NCBI GenBank assembly: GCA_023434665.1
Contig: JAEYSM010000040.1
Span: forward strand, 1-64,000
Reading direction: 5' to 3'
Origin: Bacteroidota bacterium
GTDB taxonomy: Bacteria > Bacteroidota > Bacteroidia > Bacteroidales > Lentimicrobiaceae
Length of the DNA stretch: 64,000 nt
Each line of letters starts with the position of its first letter. The stretch's first letter is position 1. Position numbers and translations under genes: made by a program. Below the pieces are notes generated by a model. The model did not search any database. It saw only the letters and a program-made list of their open reading frames with translations, and had not been told where the DNA came from. This document shows, piece by piece, positions 8,668 through 19,013 of this stretch.

Positions 8668-11523
8668 GTGAAAGAGGATAAAGAAACCAGCATAGAGATC
8701 AACGGATCAGCATCAGAAGATAATCTTGAAGTTTACGGAGCAAGAGTCCATAATCTTCAAAATGTAGATGTGTCCATTCCACGTAAGAAACTGGTGGTTT
8801 TTACCGGAATGAGTGGCAGTGGCAAGTCCTCACTGGCTTTCGACACCATATATGCGGAAGGTCAGAGAAGGTATATGGAGACTTTTTCTGCTTATGCACG
8901 GCATTTTATTGGCAACCTGGAGCGTCCGGATGTAGATGAAGTAACAGGTTTAAGTCCGGTAATTTCTATCGAACAAAAATCAACCAACAGAAATCCAAGA
9001 TCTACTGTAGGAACCATTACAGAGATATACGATTTTATGCGGTTGCTCTTTGCCCGTACCAGTGAAGCCTTTTCGCCGGTTACAGGCGAAAAGCTCATAA
9101 GGTTTTCGGAGGACCAGATTATCAATCAGATATTTCAGGTTTACGAGGACAAGAGTATTTTAATCCTGGCACCTCTGGTTAAGGGTCGCAAGGGACATTA
9201 CAGGGAACTTTTCGAACAATACAGAAAACAGGGGTTTCTGAGAGTACGGGTTGACGGAGAACTTAAGGAAATCACCTACGGTATGCTACTCGACCGGTAT
9301 AAGGTGCACGATATAGAGCTTGTGGTTGATAAGATTAATATCAACGAGAAGTCGAAGCAAAGAATCAGGCAGTCGGTACAAACCGCATTAAAGCAGGGTA
9401 AGGGTACCATCCTTTTACAGGATACCGATTCAGGCAAATATACTTACCTCAGTAAGAATCTGATGGATCCTGAAACAGGTATTGCACTTGAAGAACCAGA
9501 GCCAAATACTTTCTCATTCAACTCGCCCTATGGTGCCTGCTCCAAATGCAATGGCCTGGGTGTAATAACAGAGGTGGATATCAAAAAGATTATCCCCGAT
9601 CCTAAAATGAGCATCCGTAAAGGTGGTCTGGCACCTATCGGTGAAGCGAAAGCAACCTGGATTTTCAAACAGATTGAAGCACTGGGCGAAAAATACAAGT
9701 TTAACCTCGACACACCGATAAAAGACATTCCAGAGGTTGCAATGAATTCCATTCTGTATGGAAGTGAGGGAACTCTTAAAATAAAAAATGAATATGTTGG
9801 CGTCACCTCTTCCTACTCTCTGAACTTTGAGGGAATTATCAATTTCATAAATTACCAGATGGTTGAGAATACCTCTGATGTAAAGAAATGGTTCGGTAAT
9901 TTCACAAATACCATAACCTGTCCGGAGTGTAAGGGAACTCGTCTTAAACCTGATTCTCTGACATTTAAGATCGACGGTAAGAATATTTCAGAACTAGTAA
10001 AACTCGAAATAAATGCACTTGATGAATGGTTCAGAGAAAATCATTATCAGGATGATGAGCGCAAGCAAACTATTGCATTCGAGATTATCAGAGAAATCAG
10101 AAACAGAATAAAATTTCTGCTTGACGTAGGACTTGATTACTTAACACTCGACAGATCGACTGCTAGTTTGTCGGGTGGCGAAGCTCAGCGGATAAGGCTG
10201 GCCACACAGATCGGATCACAGCTGGTTAATGTACTATATATACTCGATGAGCCAAGTATTGGTTTGCATCAACGCGATAACCAGCAGTTGATTCATGCAC
10301 TTCAGAACCTCAGAGATATAGGAAATTCGGTTATTGTTGTTGAGCACGACAAAGACATGATATTGTCCTCTGACTACATTATTGATGTTGGTCCCGGCGC
10401 AGGGGTACATGGCGGTAAAATAGTTGCAGCAGGCCCGCCTGATAAGATGCTGAATTGTGATACTATCACTTGTCAGTATTTAAATGGTCAGAAATCCATC
10501 GGTATTCCGTCTAAAAGAAGAAAACCTGAAGGAAAAAAAATAATTCTTGAAGGGGCTACTGGAAATAACCTTAAGAATGTGGATCTGAAAATACCTTTAA
10601 GGTTATTTATTTGTATCACAGGGGTTTCGGGCAGCGGTAAATCTTCATTGATCAATGAAACCCTCTACCCTATTCTGAGTCAGCATTTCTACCGCAGCGA
10701 TCAGAAGCCATTACCTTATAAAAAAATAAAGGGATTGGACCTTATCGATAAGGTTATAGAAATCGACCAGTCGCCAATCGGAAGAACTCCCAGGTCAAAT
10801 CCTGCTACATATACCGGTGTATTTGATGACATCAGAAAATTATTTGCAGCATTGCCCGAAGCAAAGATACGAGGATATCAACCCGGACGTTTTTCTTTTA
10901 ATGTAAAGGGTGGCAGATGTGAAACTTGTCGTGGTGCAGGAGTAAGAGTGATTGAGATGAATTTTCTGCCTGATGTTCATGTGGTTTGCGAGGAATGCTA
11001 CGGAAAACGCTATAATTCTGAAACTCTCGAGGTACGCTACAGAGGAAAATCAATAAATGATGTGCTGAATATGACAATAAACCAGGCGGTTGAGTTCTTT
11101 GAAAACATACCCTATATTTTACATAAAATCAGGACACTTAAGGAAGTTGGTTTAGGTTACATTACACTGGGTCAGCAATCTACAACCCTTTCGGGAGGTG
11201 AAGCGCAACGTGTTAAACTTGCTACTGAATTATCGAGAAAAGACACCGGAAATACTTTGTATATCCTGGATGAACCAACCACTGGATTGCATTTTGAGGA
11301 TGTGAAAGTCCTGCTGGATGTGCTGCAAAAGTTGGTGGACCGGGGCAACACGGTAATAGTAATTGAACATAATATGGAAGTTATAAAAGTGGCTGACTAT
11401 ATTATAGATATGGGACCTGAAGGAGGTCGTAAAGGAGGCATGATAGTGGCTGAAGGAACTCCTGAACAGGTATCTGAAAACACCATGAGCCTGACCAGCG
11501 AATTCCTTAAAAAAGAACTGTAA
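8668..11523 (+). CDS. uvrA: Excinuclease ABC subunit A
   Basis: This 951-residue UvrA is the damage-sensing ATPase of nucleotide excision repair and loads UvrB. It has two ABC modules. Walker A motifs are GMSGSGKSSLAFDT (about residue 50) and GVSGSGKSSLINETL (about 652); signature motifs are SLSGGEAQRIRLA and TLSGGEAQRVKLA; Walker B regions are YILDEPSIGLH and YILDEPTTGLH. Zinc-finger cysteines are seen as CSKC/CPEC in the first half and CETC/CEEC in the second. The start is GTG, placed because it begins the N-terminal stretch just before the conserved EVYGARVHNLQNV. Length fits canonical UvrA. Confidence 0.96.
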   Translation: MKEDKETSIEINGSASEDNLEVYGARVHNLQNVDVSIPRKKLVVFTGMSGSGKSSLAFDTIYAEGQRRYMETFSAYARHFIGNLERPDVDEVTGLSPVISIEQKSTNRNPRSTVGTITEIYDFMRLLFARTSEAFSPVTGEKLIRFSEDQIINQIFQVYEDKSILILAPLVKGRKGHYRELFEQYRKQGFLRVRVDGELKEITYGMLLDRYKVHDIELVVDKININEKSKQRIRQSVQTALKQGKGTILLQDTDSGKYTYLSKNLMDPETGIALEEPEPNTFSFNSPYGACSKCNGLGVITEVDIKKIIPDPKMSIRKGGLAPIGEAKATWIFKQIEALGEKYKFNLDTPIKDIPEVAMNSILYGSEGTLKIKNEYVGVTSSYSLNFEGIINFINYQMVENTSDVKKWFGNFTNTITCPECKGTRLKPDSLTFKIDGKNISELVKLEINALDEWFRENHYQDDERKQTIAFEIIREIRNRIKFLLDVGLDYLTLDRSTASLSGGEAQRIRLATQIGSQLVNVLYILDEPSIGLHQRDNQQLIHALQNLRDIGNSVIVVEHDKDMILSSDYIIDVGPGAGVHGGKIVAAGPPDKMLNCDTITCQYLNGQKSIGIPSKRRKPEGKKIILEGATGNNLKNVDLKIPLRLFICITGVSGSGKSSLINETLYPILSQHFYRSDQKPLPYKKIKGLDLIDKVIEIDQSPIGRTPRSNPATYTGVFDDIRKLFAALPEAKIRGYQPGRFSFNVKGGRCETCRGAGVRVIEMNFLPDVHVVCEECYGKRYNSETLEVRYRGKSINDVLNMTINQAVEFFENIPYILHKIRTLKEVGLGYITLGQQSTTLSGGEAQRVKLATELSRKDTGNTLYILDEPTTGLHFEDVKVLLDVLQKLVDRGNTVIVIEHNMEVIKVADYIIDMGPEGGRKGGMIVAEGTPEQVSENTMSLTSEFLKKEL

Positions 11524-11633
11524 AAGGCAGTTTTACATTTACTTTTGCAAGATTTGCCGATTTGTTTTGAATGTATTCTGTAATATACTATATTTACGGC
11601 CCATAAACTATCAACTTAACATACAATAGCTGG

Positions 11634-12353
11634 ATGCATTCATTGGGAAAAAATGAGGAAGACAGGATAAGAGAAGCTATAACCCCAAAAAGCTGGAACG
11701 AAATTATGACCAGCGACTCGTGGGAAGTTTTTAAAATTATGGCTGAGTTTGTCGAAGGTTTTGAAAAACTAGGCCGTATTGGTCCATGTGTTTCAATCTT
11801 CGGTTCTGCTCGCACCCATTCTTCAAACAAATTTTACAAACTTGCTGAAGAAATAGCTTACTTACTGACTAAAAAAGGATTTGGAATTATTTCGGGTGGT
11901 GGCCCCGGTATTATGGAAGCCGCCAACAAAGGTGCTCATTTTGGAGGGGGAAAGTCAGTTGGACTAAACATAGAATTACCATTTGAACAAGGTTCCAATC
12001 CATTTATTGACCCTGATAAGCTGATTACTTTTGACTACTTTTTCGTTAGAAAAGTAATGTTTATGAAGTACTCTCAAGGATATATTGTTTTACCCGGAGG
12101 ATTTGGCACACTTGATGAATTGTTTGAAGCAATTACACTGGTTCAAACTCACAAAACAGCAAGATTTCCTATTGTTCTTGTTTCACGCAATTATTGGGAA
12201 GACCTGGTAAAATGGATTGAAAACAGAATGCTTGCAGAAATGAATATCAGTCCGACAGATCTGGATATATTTTCATTGGTTGATACAGCTGAAGAAGCTG
12301 TTGATACTATTGAAAAATATTATAATAAGTATGCTTTAAAGCCTAACTTCTAA
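11634..12353 (+). CDS. LOG-family nucleotide phosphoribohydrolase
   Basis: This 239-residue protein is of the Lonely Guy (LOG/TIGR00730) family, once annotated as lysine decarboxylase. The diagnostic motif PGGFGTLDE sits in VLPGGFGTLDELFEAITLVQT, with the nucleotide-binding SGGGPGIMEAANKGA upstream. Family members cleave cytokinin or other nucleoside monophosphates to base plus ribose 5-phosphate; in bacteria the likely role is nucleotide salvage or housekeeping. The N-terminal 60 residues are longer than in the shortest homologues. It is followed 50 bases later by a retropepsin-like gene on the same strand. Confidence 0.88.
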   Translation: MHSLGKNEEDRIREAITPKSWNEIMTSDSWEVFKIMAEFVEGFEKLGRIGPCVSIFGSARTHSSNKFYKLAEEIAYLLTKKGFGIISGGGPGIMEAANKGAHFGGGKSVGLNIELPFEQGSNPFIDPDKLITFDYFFVRKVMFMKYSQGYIVLPGGFGTLDELFEAITLVQTHKTARFPIVLVSRNYWEDLVKWIENRMLAEMNISPTDLDIFSLVDTAEEAVDTIEKYYNKYALKPNF

Positions 12354-12403
12354 TACTGGCCGGGAACCAGTTTAATTATTTCACAAAACTAAAATTTAAG
12401 ACG

Positions 12404-12868
12404 ATGACATCTTTAAAACTGATTCAGTTGAATTTTGAAACGGGAGGGTATAATCTGCTAGCCAGAGTTACCATCAACGGCAAACCTGCTCTTCTGAAAG
12501 TTGACACCGGATCACCAACCTCAGTGATAGACAGCGATCACCTTCAAAAATTTGTAACTCAAACAGAATTGAGGAAAAATTCCAGAAAAAGCGTTGCCTC
12601 AGGTACTTCCAGCGCATATACTTACGTTGCAACAATTGACAAAATGGAAATTGGGTCAGTTGTAATTCGCGATTATAAAGCTATTGCTGCTGATCTGAGT
12701 CAAACTAACCGTACTTTCCGCAGCATGGGGAATCCGCAGATTGACGGTCTATTGGGGTGTGATTTATTGAAACATTGCCAGGCAGTCATTCGTTTTGACG
12801 AAAGAGTCCTTGAATTGAATGCACTGGAAGAACCTACAGAACAATCTGAAAATTTAATTATCGAGTAA
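12404..12868 (+). CDS. Retropepsin-like (clan AA) aspartic protease
   Basis: This 154-residue single-domain protein shows the clan AA pattern: strands leading to the active-site triad D34-T35-G36 in LLKVDTGSPTSVID, and the second-half motif IDGLLGCDLLKHCQAVIRFDERVLEL, which packs against it. Enzymes of this type work as homodimers, each subunit giving one aspartate. No signal peptide or membrane segment is present, so it should be cytoplasmic. Its substrate is unknown. The 3' end overlaps the end of the convergent FG-GAP gene by 11 bases. A degenerate cousin of this fold seems to be fused to the OmpA-type protein encoded at 19014-21509. Confidence 0.8.
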   Translation: MTSLKLIQLNFETGGYNLLARVTINGKPALLKVDTGSPTSVIDSDHLQKFVTQTELRKNSRKSVASGTSSAYTYVATIDKMEIGSVVIRDYKAIAADLSQTNRTFRSMGNPQIDGLLGCDLLKHCQAVIRFDERVLELNALEEPTEQSENLIIE

Positions 12869-15071
12869 TCAATAGTTTAGTCGCTATTTTTTGAGGACTA
12901 CCATTATACTGAGAAGCGACTATTAAGTATAGTCCGCTTCTCATTTCATTAAGTTGAAGTAGGGTCGTTTCATCCTTTACGACTAATTCCTTAACTATCA
13001 TTCCCTGATAATTCGTTATGGTTACGTCCCATTCAGCATACTCAGGGAATATTAACGTTGCAGAGTTCAGTGCCGGGTTTGGATATATCTCCAGATTGTC
13101 TTCACCCCTATTTAGTTCTTCCATAATTAATGCACTGGGTGTCTTACCTTTAAATAGCTTCACTCCACCAGCAAAATTACCTGCAAGCATATCCGGATGT
13201 CCGTCATAATTTATATCTGAAAGACTGGCTGAAGTTCTTATCCCTTCATTCACCCAGACAAATGCATCTTCCTGTGCATTAAGTATTTCATTATAATCAG
13301 ATGAAAGACCAGGAAAATAGAACAGTTTACCTGATTCAGAACCAACTATGAGATTCAGGGCGCCTTCTCTGTCTCTGAAAAAGGAAGGAACGCTGTAGCC
13401 AGTATATGAAGTGACCTGATTTGTAACGTTAATGTGGCCATAATAATCTGTTTTTTGCTGAAAAACAGGATTATTGGGTGTTCCTGTATTCTCCAGATAA
13501 GTCAGCTTTCCTGATTGATTTCCCATCAGGACATCCGCTAAACCGTCCCCATTAATATCAGCAATGGCCGGTGTTAGATATAATCCTGCTGTCCCTGAAA
13601 GGACTTGCACCGGATCATCAAAAACAGGTATTCCATCATTGTCATAATGCGATCCAAATAACAGATACAGATTTCCATCCCCTGTCCCCAGAAGCATGTC
13701 GGTGAAACCATCATCGTTTAAATCATGAAAAGCGGGATATAATCCGGTTTTTTCCAAAGATAGCAGCCCCGCAAAATCATCTGTAATCATTGAGAATTCT
13801 GGTTCGGTTGAACTTCCAGTGTTCCTGAACAGGCTCAGACCTGAAGTATATTCACAAATCAGCTGACCATTCTCATTATAGTGGTGTCTTCTCAACTGTC
13901 CGAAATTGCCGATTACAATGTCAGTCAACTGATCATTCGATATTTCAGCAAACACAGGATTCGAACCTAAACCTACATCAATCATCTGGTCCTGTAAAAA
14001 AGCTTCCGTCGAGAAAGTGACATTTCCGTCAGGCTCCATATTATACAACCAGACACTGTTACTGCCAGCCGATCTGATCAGTCCGGGATCGAAGGGTGAT
14101 GCCACAAGATCTTTAATCCCATCATTATAAGCGTCAATTATTTGCAGTGAAGGAAAAGAAATAAGGCTTACAGGGTGGTTTTCGGGAAATGAATCTATCC
14201 GGCTGATCATAAATGCATCCATGTTATCGCCCCCATTGATCAATGCCTGGATATTCCCGAAATCCACATCACCAAGCGTAAGATCAAGCTTTCCGTCATC
14301 GTTTAAGTCCACTGCCAGTAAAGTGGAGCCGGTATGCCTGGCAGGCCGTGTTTCGATACAGGTGTCAAGGATAATGGAGTTAGATTCAGGACTTTCAGCA
14401 AAATTGCCCCAACAGAAATCTACTTTATGAAAAAGCAGCGAATCGGCATTACCCGTGGTTTCAACCGACATATTCTTATGCAATTCCATAAAAGAACCGA
14501 GACCCCAGAATGTCAGTATATCCATATCACCATCATTGTCAAGGTCATGAATGACCGGATAATCTACATTTGTTATGAGTAGATTAGTGAAGATGCTCCC
14601 CTGCAGAGAAGTAACGAATTGTTTAACAGCTTTCTCAAATCTCAGTTTATCAGTTGATATATTGCGATAAACCATAATTCCGCCGGTAGTATAAGTAAAG
14701 ATATCGGGTTTGGAATCCCCATTATAATCTTTAAGCTGAAACAGACTATTAATGGGTGGGAAGTACTGTGAGTAATCGGGTTGGTACTCATACCCAGGCT
14801 GGCTGCCCGGAATAAATACGAACGGAAGCAACTTACTGCCATGTTTTTCGAATACAATCAGATCCATTTCGCCATCCATATTCAGGTCAATTTCACCGAA
14901 TTGTACGTTATTCATTCCGCCTGTCCACGGATTTAATAACTTTTCGTTACTTGTGAAAACTTCAATTTCTTTCCAATAGCCAAATCCAAACTTATGCGGA
15001 GTCTGGCATATTGCAAAAACAGGAAGTACCAGAAGGAGAAATAAAAAGCTTAATTTCTTAGTGTTTATCAT
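12858..15071 (-). CDS. Secreted FG-GAP/VCBS repeat protein with T9SS sorting domain
   Basis: From the ATG at 15071 (MINTKKLSF) this is a 737-residue exported protein: a signal peptide ending near AICQT, a seven-bladed-type FG-GAP/VCBS propeller, and a C-terminal type IX sorting domain. Calcium-loop repeats of the form DxNxDGxxD are visible as DLNMDGEMD, DLDNDGDMD, DLNDDGKLD, DLNDDGFTD, DINGDGLAD and DINYDGHPD. The tail starts at YPNPALNSATLIFPE and ends with KIATKLLITR, as in type A sorting domains. An upstream in-frame ATG (15086) would add five residues before the signal peptide. It is likely attached to or released from the cell surface; binding partner unknown. Confidence 0.88.
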   Translation of the reverse strand: MINTKKLSFLFLLLVLPVFAICQTPHKFGFGYWKEIEVFTSNEKLLNPWTGGMNNVQFGEIDLNMDGEMDLIVFEKHGSKLLPFVFIPGSQPGYEYQPDYSQYFPPINSLFQLKDYNGDSKPDIFTYTTGGIMVYRNISTDKLRFEKAVKQFVTSLQGSIFTNLLITNVDYPVIHDLDNDGDMDILTFWGLGSFMELHKNMSVETTGNADSLLFHKVDFCWGNFAESPESNSIILDTCIETRPARHTGSTLLAVDLNDDGKLDLTLGDVDFGNIQALINGGDNMDAFMISRIDSFPENHPVSLISFPSLQIIDAYNDGIKDLVASPFDPGLIRSAGSNSVWLYNMEPDGNVTFSTEAFLQDQMIDVGLGSNPVFAEISNDQLTDIVIGNFGQLRRHHYNENGQLICEYTSGLSLFRNTGSSTEPEFSMITDDFAGLLSLEKTGLYPAFHDLNDDGFTDMLLGTGDGNLYLLFGSHYDNDGIPVFDDPVQVLSGTAGLYLTPAIADINGDGLADVLMGNQSGKLTYLENTGTPNNPVFQQKTDYYGHINVTNQVTSYTGYSVPSFFRDREGALNLIVGSESGKLFYFPGLSSDYNEILNAQEDAFVWVNEGIRTSASLSDINYDGHPDMLAGNFAGGVKLFKGKTPSALIMEELNRGEDNLEIYPNPALNSATLIFPEYAEWDVTITNYQGMIVKELVVKDETTLLQLNEMRSGLYLIVASQYNGSPQKIATKLLITR

Positions 15072-15187
15072 GTTAATGAGACTCATCGGTTAGTAACAGA
15101 AACCTGCTTAATCTGTTAAAATCATTTGAAGCGAAGGTATTAAACATTTAAGATTCAAAAGATAGCTAAAAAAACTTAGAAAGTTAC

Positions 15188-15219
15188 ATTGGTTAATTCT
15201 ATTAGTTATTCTATATTTG
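15188..15219 (+). promoter_or_regulatory. secDF promoter (-33/-7)
   Basis: ATTG at 15188-15191, a 20-base spacer, TATATTTG at 15212-15219. The predicted start is near 15225, giving a leader of about 41 bases before secDF. Confidence 0.65.
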
Positions 15220-15265
15220 CATCCTCAAAAAAAATTGTCTATTAAATTTATTAATCTTCCACCAC

Positions 15266-18200
15266 ATGCAGAATAAAGGTGCCATTAAATTTTTCGCGAT
15301 TGCTTTAGCAATTGTGTGCCTTTTTCAGCTTTCATTCACATTCTTTTCAAAAAGGGTTGAGAGTAAAGCCAGGAATTATGCCAAAAACGAGATAGCTTCC
15401 CGTCAGGCAAAGGAATTAGCCAGAGGTAATTCAGCTCTTGAATTAACAATTCTTGATTCAATTGTAAAAGCAAGAGAAGCATATTACCTTGATTCAATAG
15501 CTAATCAGCCGGTTTATAACATTTTGGTAAGAAAATATACTTACCAGGAAGTTAAAGAACGCGAACTCAACTTAGGACTCGACCTCAAGGGAGGTATGAA
15601 TGTGACTATGGAGGTATCAGTAGTTGATATCGTCAGAGCATTAGCTGATAATAGTGACAACCCTGTATTTACACAGGCAATCCAGAGAGCTGTTGAAAGA
15701 CAAAGAAATAGCCAGGATGATTTTGTAACACTCTTTGGCAATGCATTTAATGAAATTGACCCGAATGCAAAGCTCGCGGCTATTTTCAATACAGTTGACC
15801 TGAAGGACAGGATAAACTACAACTCCACAAACGAGGAAGTTCTGAATGTTATTAAAGAAGAAACCAATGGTGCTATCGATCGTACGTTCAATATTCTCAG
15901 AACACGTATTGACCGCTTTGGAGTTGCTCAGCCTAATATCCAGAAACTGCAGACTGCCGGTCGTATTCTTGTAGAACTTCCGGGTATTAAAGAACCTGAG
16001 CGTGTACGTAAACTTCTACAGGGAAGTGCTCAACTGGAGTTCTGGGAAACTTATCAGTTTGCCGACCTCGTTCAGTACTTTGAAGAAGCAAACAGACGTC
16101 TTGCTGCTATTGCCACAGAAACTGACACAACAGACGTAGCTCAGGCAATTGACACAACTCAACAGGAAACAGCTGTTCCGGCCGATACTACCGCAACCGC
16201 TGATGCTGCTTCTGACACCACATCATTACTTGATCAAATCGGTGCAGATACTTCAGCAGCTGCTCAACAACAGTCTTTTGAGCGTTATGCCAAACAAAAT
16301 CCTCTTTATGCATATCTGTCACCTGCAATATTCCAGAATGAAAACGGTCAATATTTCCCTGGTCAGGGCGCTGCCGTTGGATATGCTGCAATAAAAGACA
16401 CTGCAAGAGTTAACAAGATGCTCTCAAGAGTCGCAAACGTATTCCCAAGAGATCTGAAACTTGCATGGACTGTAAAACCTGAATCTTCAAGGCCAAATCT
16501 CCTCGAACTTGTTGCTCTCAGAGTGACTAACCGCGATGGTAAAGCACCTCTTGGTGGAGAAGCTGTTGTTGATGCACGTCAGGATTATGATCAAAATGGT
16601 CGTGTTGAGATTACCATGCTCATGAATAACCAGGGAGCGAAGGTATGGAAGCGCTTAACTGCTGACAATATCGGGAATCAGATTGCTATCGTTCTTGATA
16701 ACTATGTTTATAGCTACCCTGTAGTTAATGGTGAAATTCCTAACGGACGTTCGTCAATTTCCGGTAATTTCACAATTGAAGAAGCACAAGACCTTAGCAA
16801 TATCCTGAAAGCCGGTAAGCTTCCTGCTCCTGCTAAGATCGTTCAGGAAGAAATCGTAGGACCTTCACTCGGTCGCGAATCTATCAATTCAGGACTTGCA
16901 TCATTCGTGATTGCTTTTATGCTGGTGCTTATTTACATGGTTGGTTACTATAACCGTGCTGGTTGGGTTGCCGACCTTGCATTGGTAACTAACATATTCT
17001 TCATTTTCGGAGTGTTAACATCACTTGGTGCAGTACTTACACTACCCGGTATCGCCGGTATTGTACTTACTCTTGGTATGGCAGTAGATGCGAACGTTAT
17101 TATTTATGAACGTATCAGAGAGGAGCTCAGAGCAGGTAAAGGTTTACGCCTGGCTCTTACCGACGGATATAAAAATGCATACTCAGCTATTATCGACGGA
17201 AATGTGACAACTATCCTGACCGGTATTGTTCTTTACATATTTGGTTCAGGTCCGATTCAGGGTTTTGCAACAACACTTATCATTGGTATTATTACTTCAC
17301 TTTTCACAGCTATTTTCATCTCCCGAATCATTTTTGAAAATCTTTTAAAGAGAAACAAGAACATCACCTTTGGTAACGCCTTTACAAATAATGCCTTTGT
17401 CGGAATCAATATCGACTTTATTGGATTGCGTAAAAAACTTTACATTGTTTCAGGTATTGTAATACTAGCAGGCCTTGTTTCACTGGGTATCAAAGGATTG
17501 AACTTCGGTGTTGACTTTACCGGTGGACGTACTTATGTTGTTAGATTTGATCAGAATGTTACAACGAATGAGGTTAGGGAAGCTTTAAGTGTTTCTTTTG
17601 GTGAATCTCCTGAAGTTAAAACATTTGGTGGAAACAATCAGGTTAAGATAACAACCAAATATATTATTGAAGACGATAGCAGATTAGCCGATAGTATCGT
17701 TGAAACCAAGCTGTATGATGGATTGAAGCAATTCTATAAATCGCCTATTTCACTTGATGAATTTACTTCCGATAGTGATGTTAAGATTATTGGAAGACTA
17801 AGTTCACAAAAGGTAGGACCAACAATTGCTGATGATATTAAACAAAGTGCAATTATGGCTGTATTCTTTGCACTTATAATCATCTTTATCTACATCGCTA
17901 TCAGATTTAAGAAATGGCAATATGGATTATCAGGAGTTATATCATTAGCACATGATACACTAATCACGATTGGAGCATTCTCAATCTTCTATGGCATACT
18001 TCCTTTTAACCTTGAGGCTGACCAGGCATTTATCGCTGCATTGTTGACTATCATCGGGTACTCTATCAACGATACCGTGATTATCTTCGACCGTATCAGG
18101 GAATATCTGGGATTACATCCTAAGAGAAATCTGAGGGATAATATGAATGCAGCTATTAACAGTACTCTTGGCAGAACTTTCAATACTTCGGGTACAACAT

Positions 18201-18394
18201 TGGTAGTATTGATCGCCATCTTCATCTTTGGAGGTGAAGTTATCAGAGGTTTTGTTTTCGCGCTGCTTATCGGTATTGCAGTCGGAACATACTCTTCTAT
18301 CTTTAATGGAGCAGCTCTTGCTTTTGATTTTATAAATATTTCAGAAAGAAGAAAAGCTAAGAAAACAGCTGCCGTTAAGATGGCAAAAAAATAA
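15266..18394 (+). CDS. secDF: Fused protein translocase SecD/SecF
   Basis: This 1042-residue inner-membrane protein fuses SecD (about 1-690) to SecF (about 700-1042), the common Bacteroidota arrangement. It uses the proton gradient to pull preproteins through SecYEG. It has an N-terminal transmembrane helix, the LGLDLKGGMNVTMEV signature, a large P1 head, then five SecD helices including VLTLGMAVDANVIIYERI. The SecF half has its own LNFGVDFTGGRTYVV and IGYSINDTVIIFDRIRE motifs. A low-complexity Ala/Thr/Asp stretch (about 280-335) is inserted in the SecD periplasmic part. It is followed by tatA-like and PorE-like genes, together forming an export-themed cluster. Confidence 0.97.
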   Translation: MQNKGAIKFFAIALAIVCLFQLSFTFFSKRVESKARNYAKNEIASRQAKELARGNSALELTILDSIVKAREAYYLDSIANQPVYNILVRKYTYQEVKERELNLGLDLKGGMNVTMEVSVVDIVRALADNSDNPVFTQAIQRAVERQRNSQDDFVTLFGNAFNEIDPNAKLAAIFNTVDLKDRINYNSTNEEVLNVIKEETNGAIDRTFNILRTRIDRFGVAQPNIQKLQTAGRILVELPGIKEPERVRKLLQGSAQLEFWETYQFADLVQYFEEANRRLAAIATETDTTDVAQAIDTTQQETAVPADTTATADAASDTTSLLDQIGADTSAAAQQQSFERYAKQNPLYAYLSPAIFQNENGQYFPGQGAAVGYAAIKDTARVNKMLSRVANVFPRDLKLAWTVKPESSRPNLLELVALRVTNRDGKAPLGGEAVVDARQDYDQNGRVEITMLMNNQGAKVWKRLTADNIGNQIAIVLDNYVYSYPVVNGEIPNGRSSISGNFTIEEAQDLSNILKAGKLPAPAKIVQEEIVGPSLGRESINSGLASFVIAFMLVLIYMVGYYNRAGWVADLALVTNIFFIFGVLTSLGAVLTLPGIAGIVLTLGMAVDANVIIYERIREELRAGKGLRLALTDGYKNAYSAIIDGNVTTILTGIVLYIFGSGPIQGFATTLIIGIITSLFTAIFISRIIFENLLKRNKNITFGNAFTNNAFVGINIDFIGLRKKLYIVSGIVILAGLVSLGIKGLNFGVDFTGGRTYVVRFDQNVTTNEVREALSVSFGESPEVKTFGGNNQVKITTKYIIEDDSRLADSIVETKLYDGLKQFYKSPISLDEFTSDSDVKIIGRLSSQKVGPTIADDIKQSAIMAVFFALIIIFIYIAIRFKKWQYGLSGVISLAHDTLITIGAFSIFYGILPFNLEADQAFIAALLTIIGYSINDTVIIFDRIREYLGLHPKRNLRDNMNAAINSTLGRTFNTSGTTLVVLIAIFIFGGEVIRGFVFALLIGIAVGTYSSIFNGAALAFDFINISERRKAKKTAAVKMAKK

Positions 18395-18420
18395 ACGTTG
18401 AGTTAATAATTGACTTTGAG

Positions 18421-18456
18421 AAAGGGCTGTCAGGTAAAGGCAGCCTTTTCTTTTGT
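18421..18456 (+). terminator. secDF terminator
   Basis: AAAGGGCTG (18421-18429) pairs with CAGCCTTTT (18441-18449) across an 11-base loop, followed by CTTTTG. It stands between secDF and the tatA-like gene. Confidence 0.7.
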
Positions 18457-18519
18457 CTTTATTCCTGATTGTAGCTTCAAAAATGTTTATCTTTACATTC
18501 CAAATAAAAGTGCATCTGA

Positions 18520-18963
18520 ATGAATCTTTTACTATTCTTAGATATAAGCGGTGGTGAATTTCTGGTAATCCTTCTGGGTGTATTTTTTCTTTTCGGACCT
18601 AAAAAACTACCTGAAATAGCCAGAAAACTTGGTAGAACAATGAATGAAATCAAGAGTGTCTCCAGCGATTTGACACGTGAATTCAGAAATGAGACTTCAA
18701 ACATTACAAATGAACTGAGATCAGCCCGTGAAACTGCACGTGTCCAAATGAAAGACATTCAGAATGTAGTTGAAACTGATCCATTATCAGAAAGTAAATC
18801 CGGAAAATCAGCCATTAATTCGTCAGAATCAGTAACCAAGGGTCAGTCAAAACAAAATTTCAGCGAAGAGAAACCTATAAGTAATCAGGCTGTTACTAAT
18901 CCTACTGACAATAATGAACCATTCATTAACGTTATTCGTGAAAATAAACAATCGGAAAATTAA
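18520..18963 (+). CDS. tatA: Sec-independent translocase TatA/TatB-family protein
   Basis: This 147-residue protein has the TatA/TatB layout: a short N-terminal transmembrane helix (about 12-28, EFLVILLGVFFLFG), the hinge FGPKKLPEIARKLG, an amphipathic helix (about 38-85) and a long polar, probably disordered tail. The length and extended helix recall TatB as much as TatA. It would form the pore or receptor for folded twin-arginine substrates together with TatC, which is not in the window. It lies 125 bases after secDF, separated by a terminator, and 50 bases before the PorE-like gene. Confidence 0.88.
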   Translation: MNLLLFLDISGGEFLVILLGVFFLFGPKKLPEIARKLGRTMNEIKSVSSDLTREFRNETSNITNELRSARETARVQMKDIQNVVETDPLSESKSGKSAINSSESVTKGQSKQNFSEEKPISNQAVTNPTDNNEPFINVIRENKQSEN

Positions 18964-19013
18964 GATATCTCTCTGTAATTCAAGTATTAACATTGAATCT
19001 TTTCTCAAAGTAA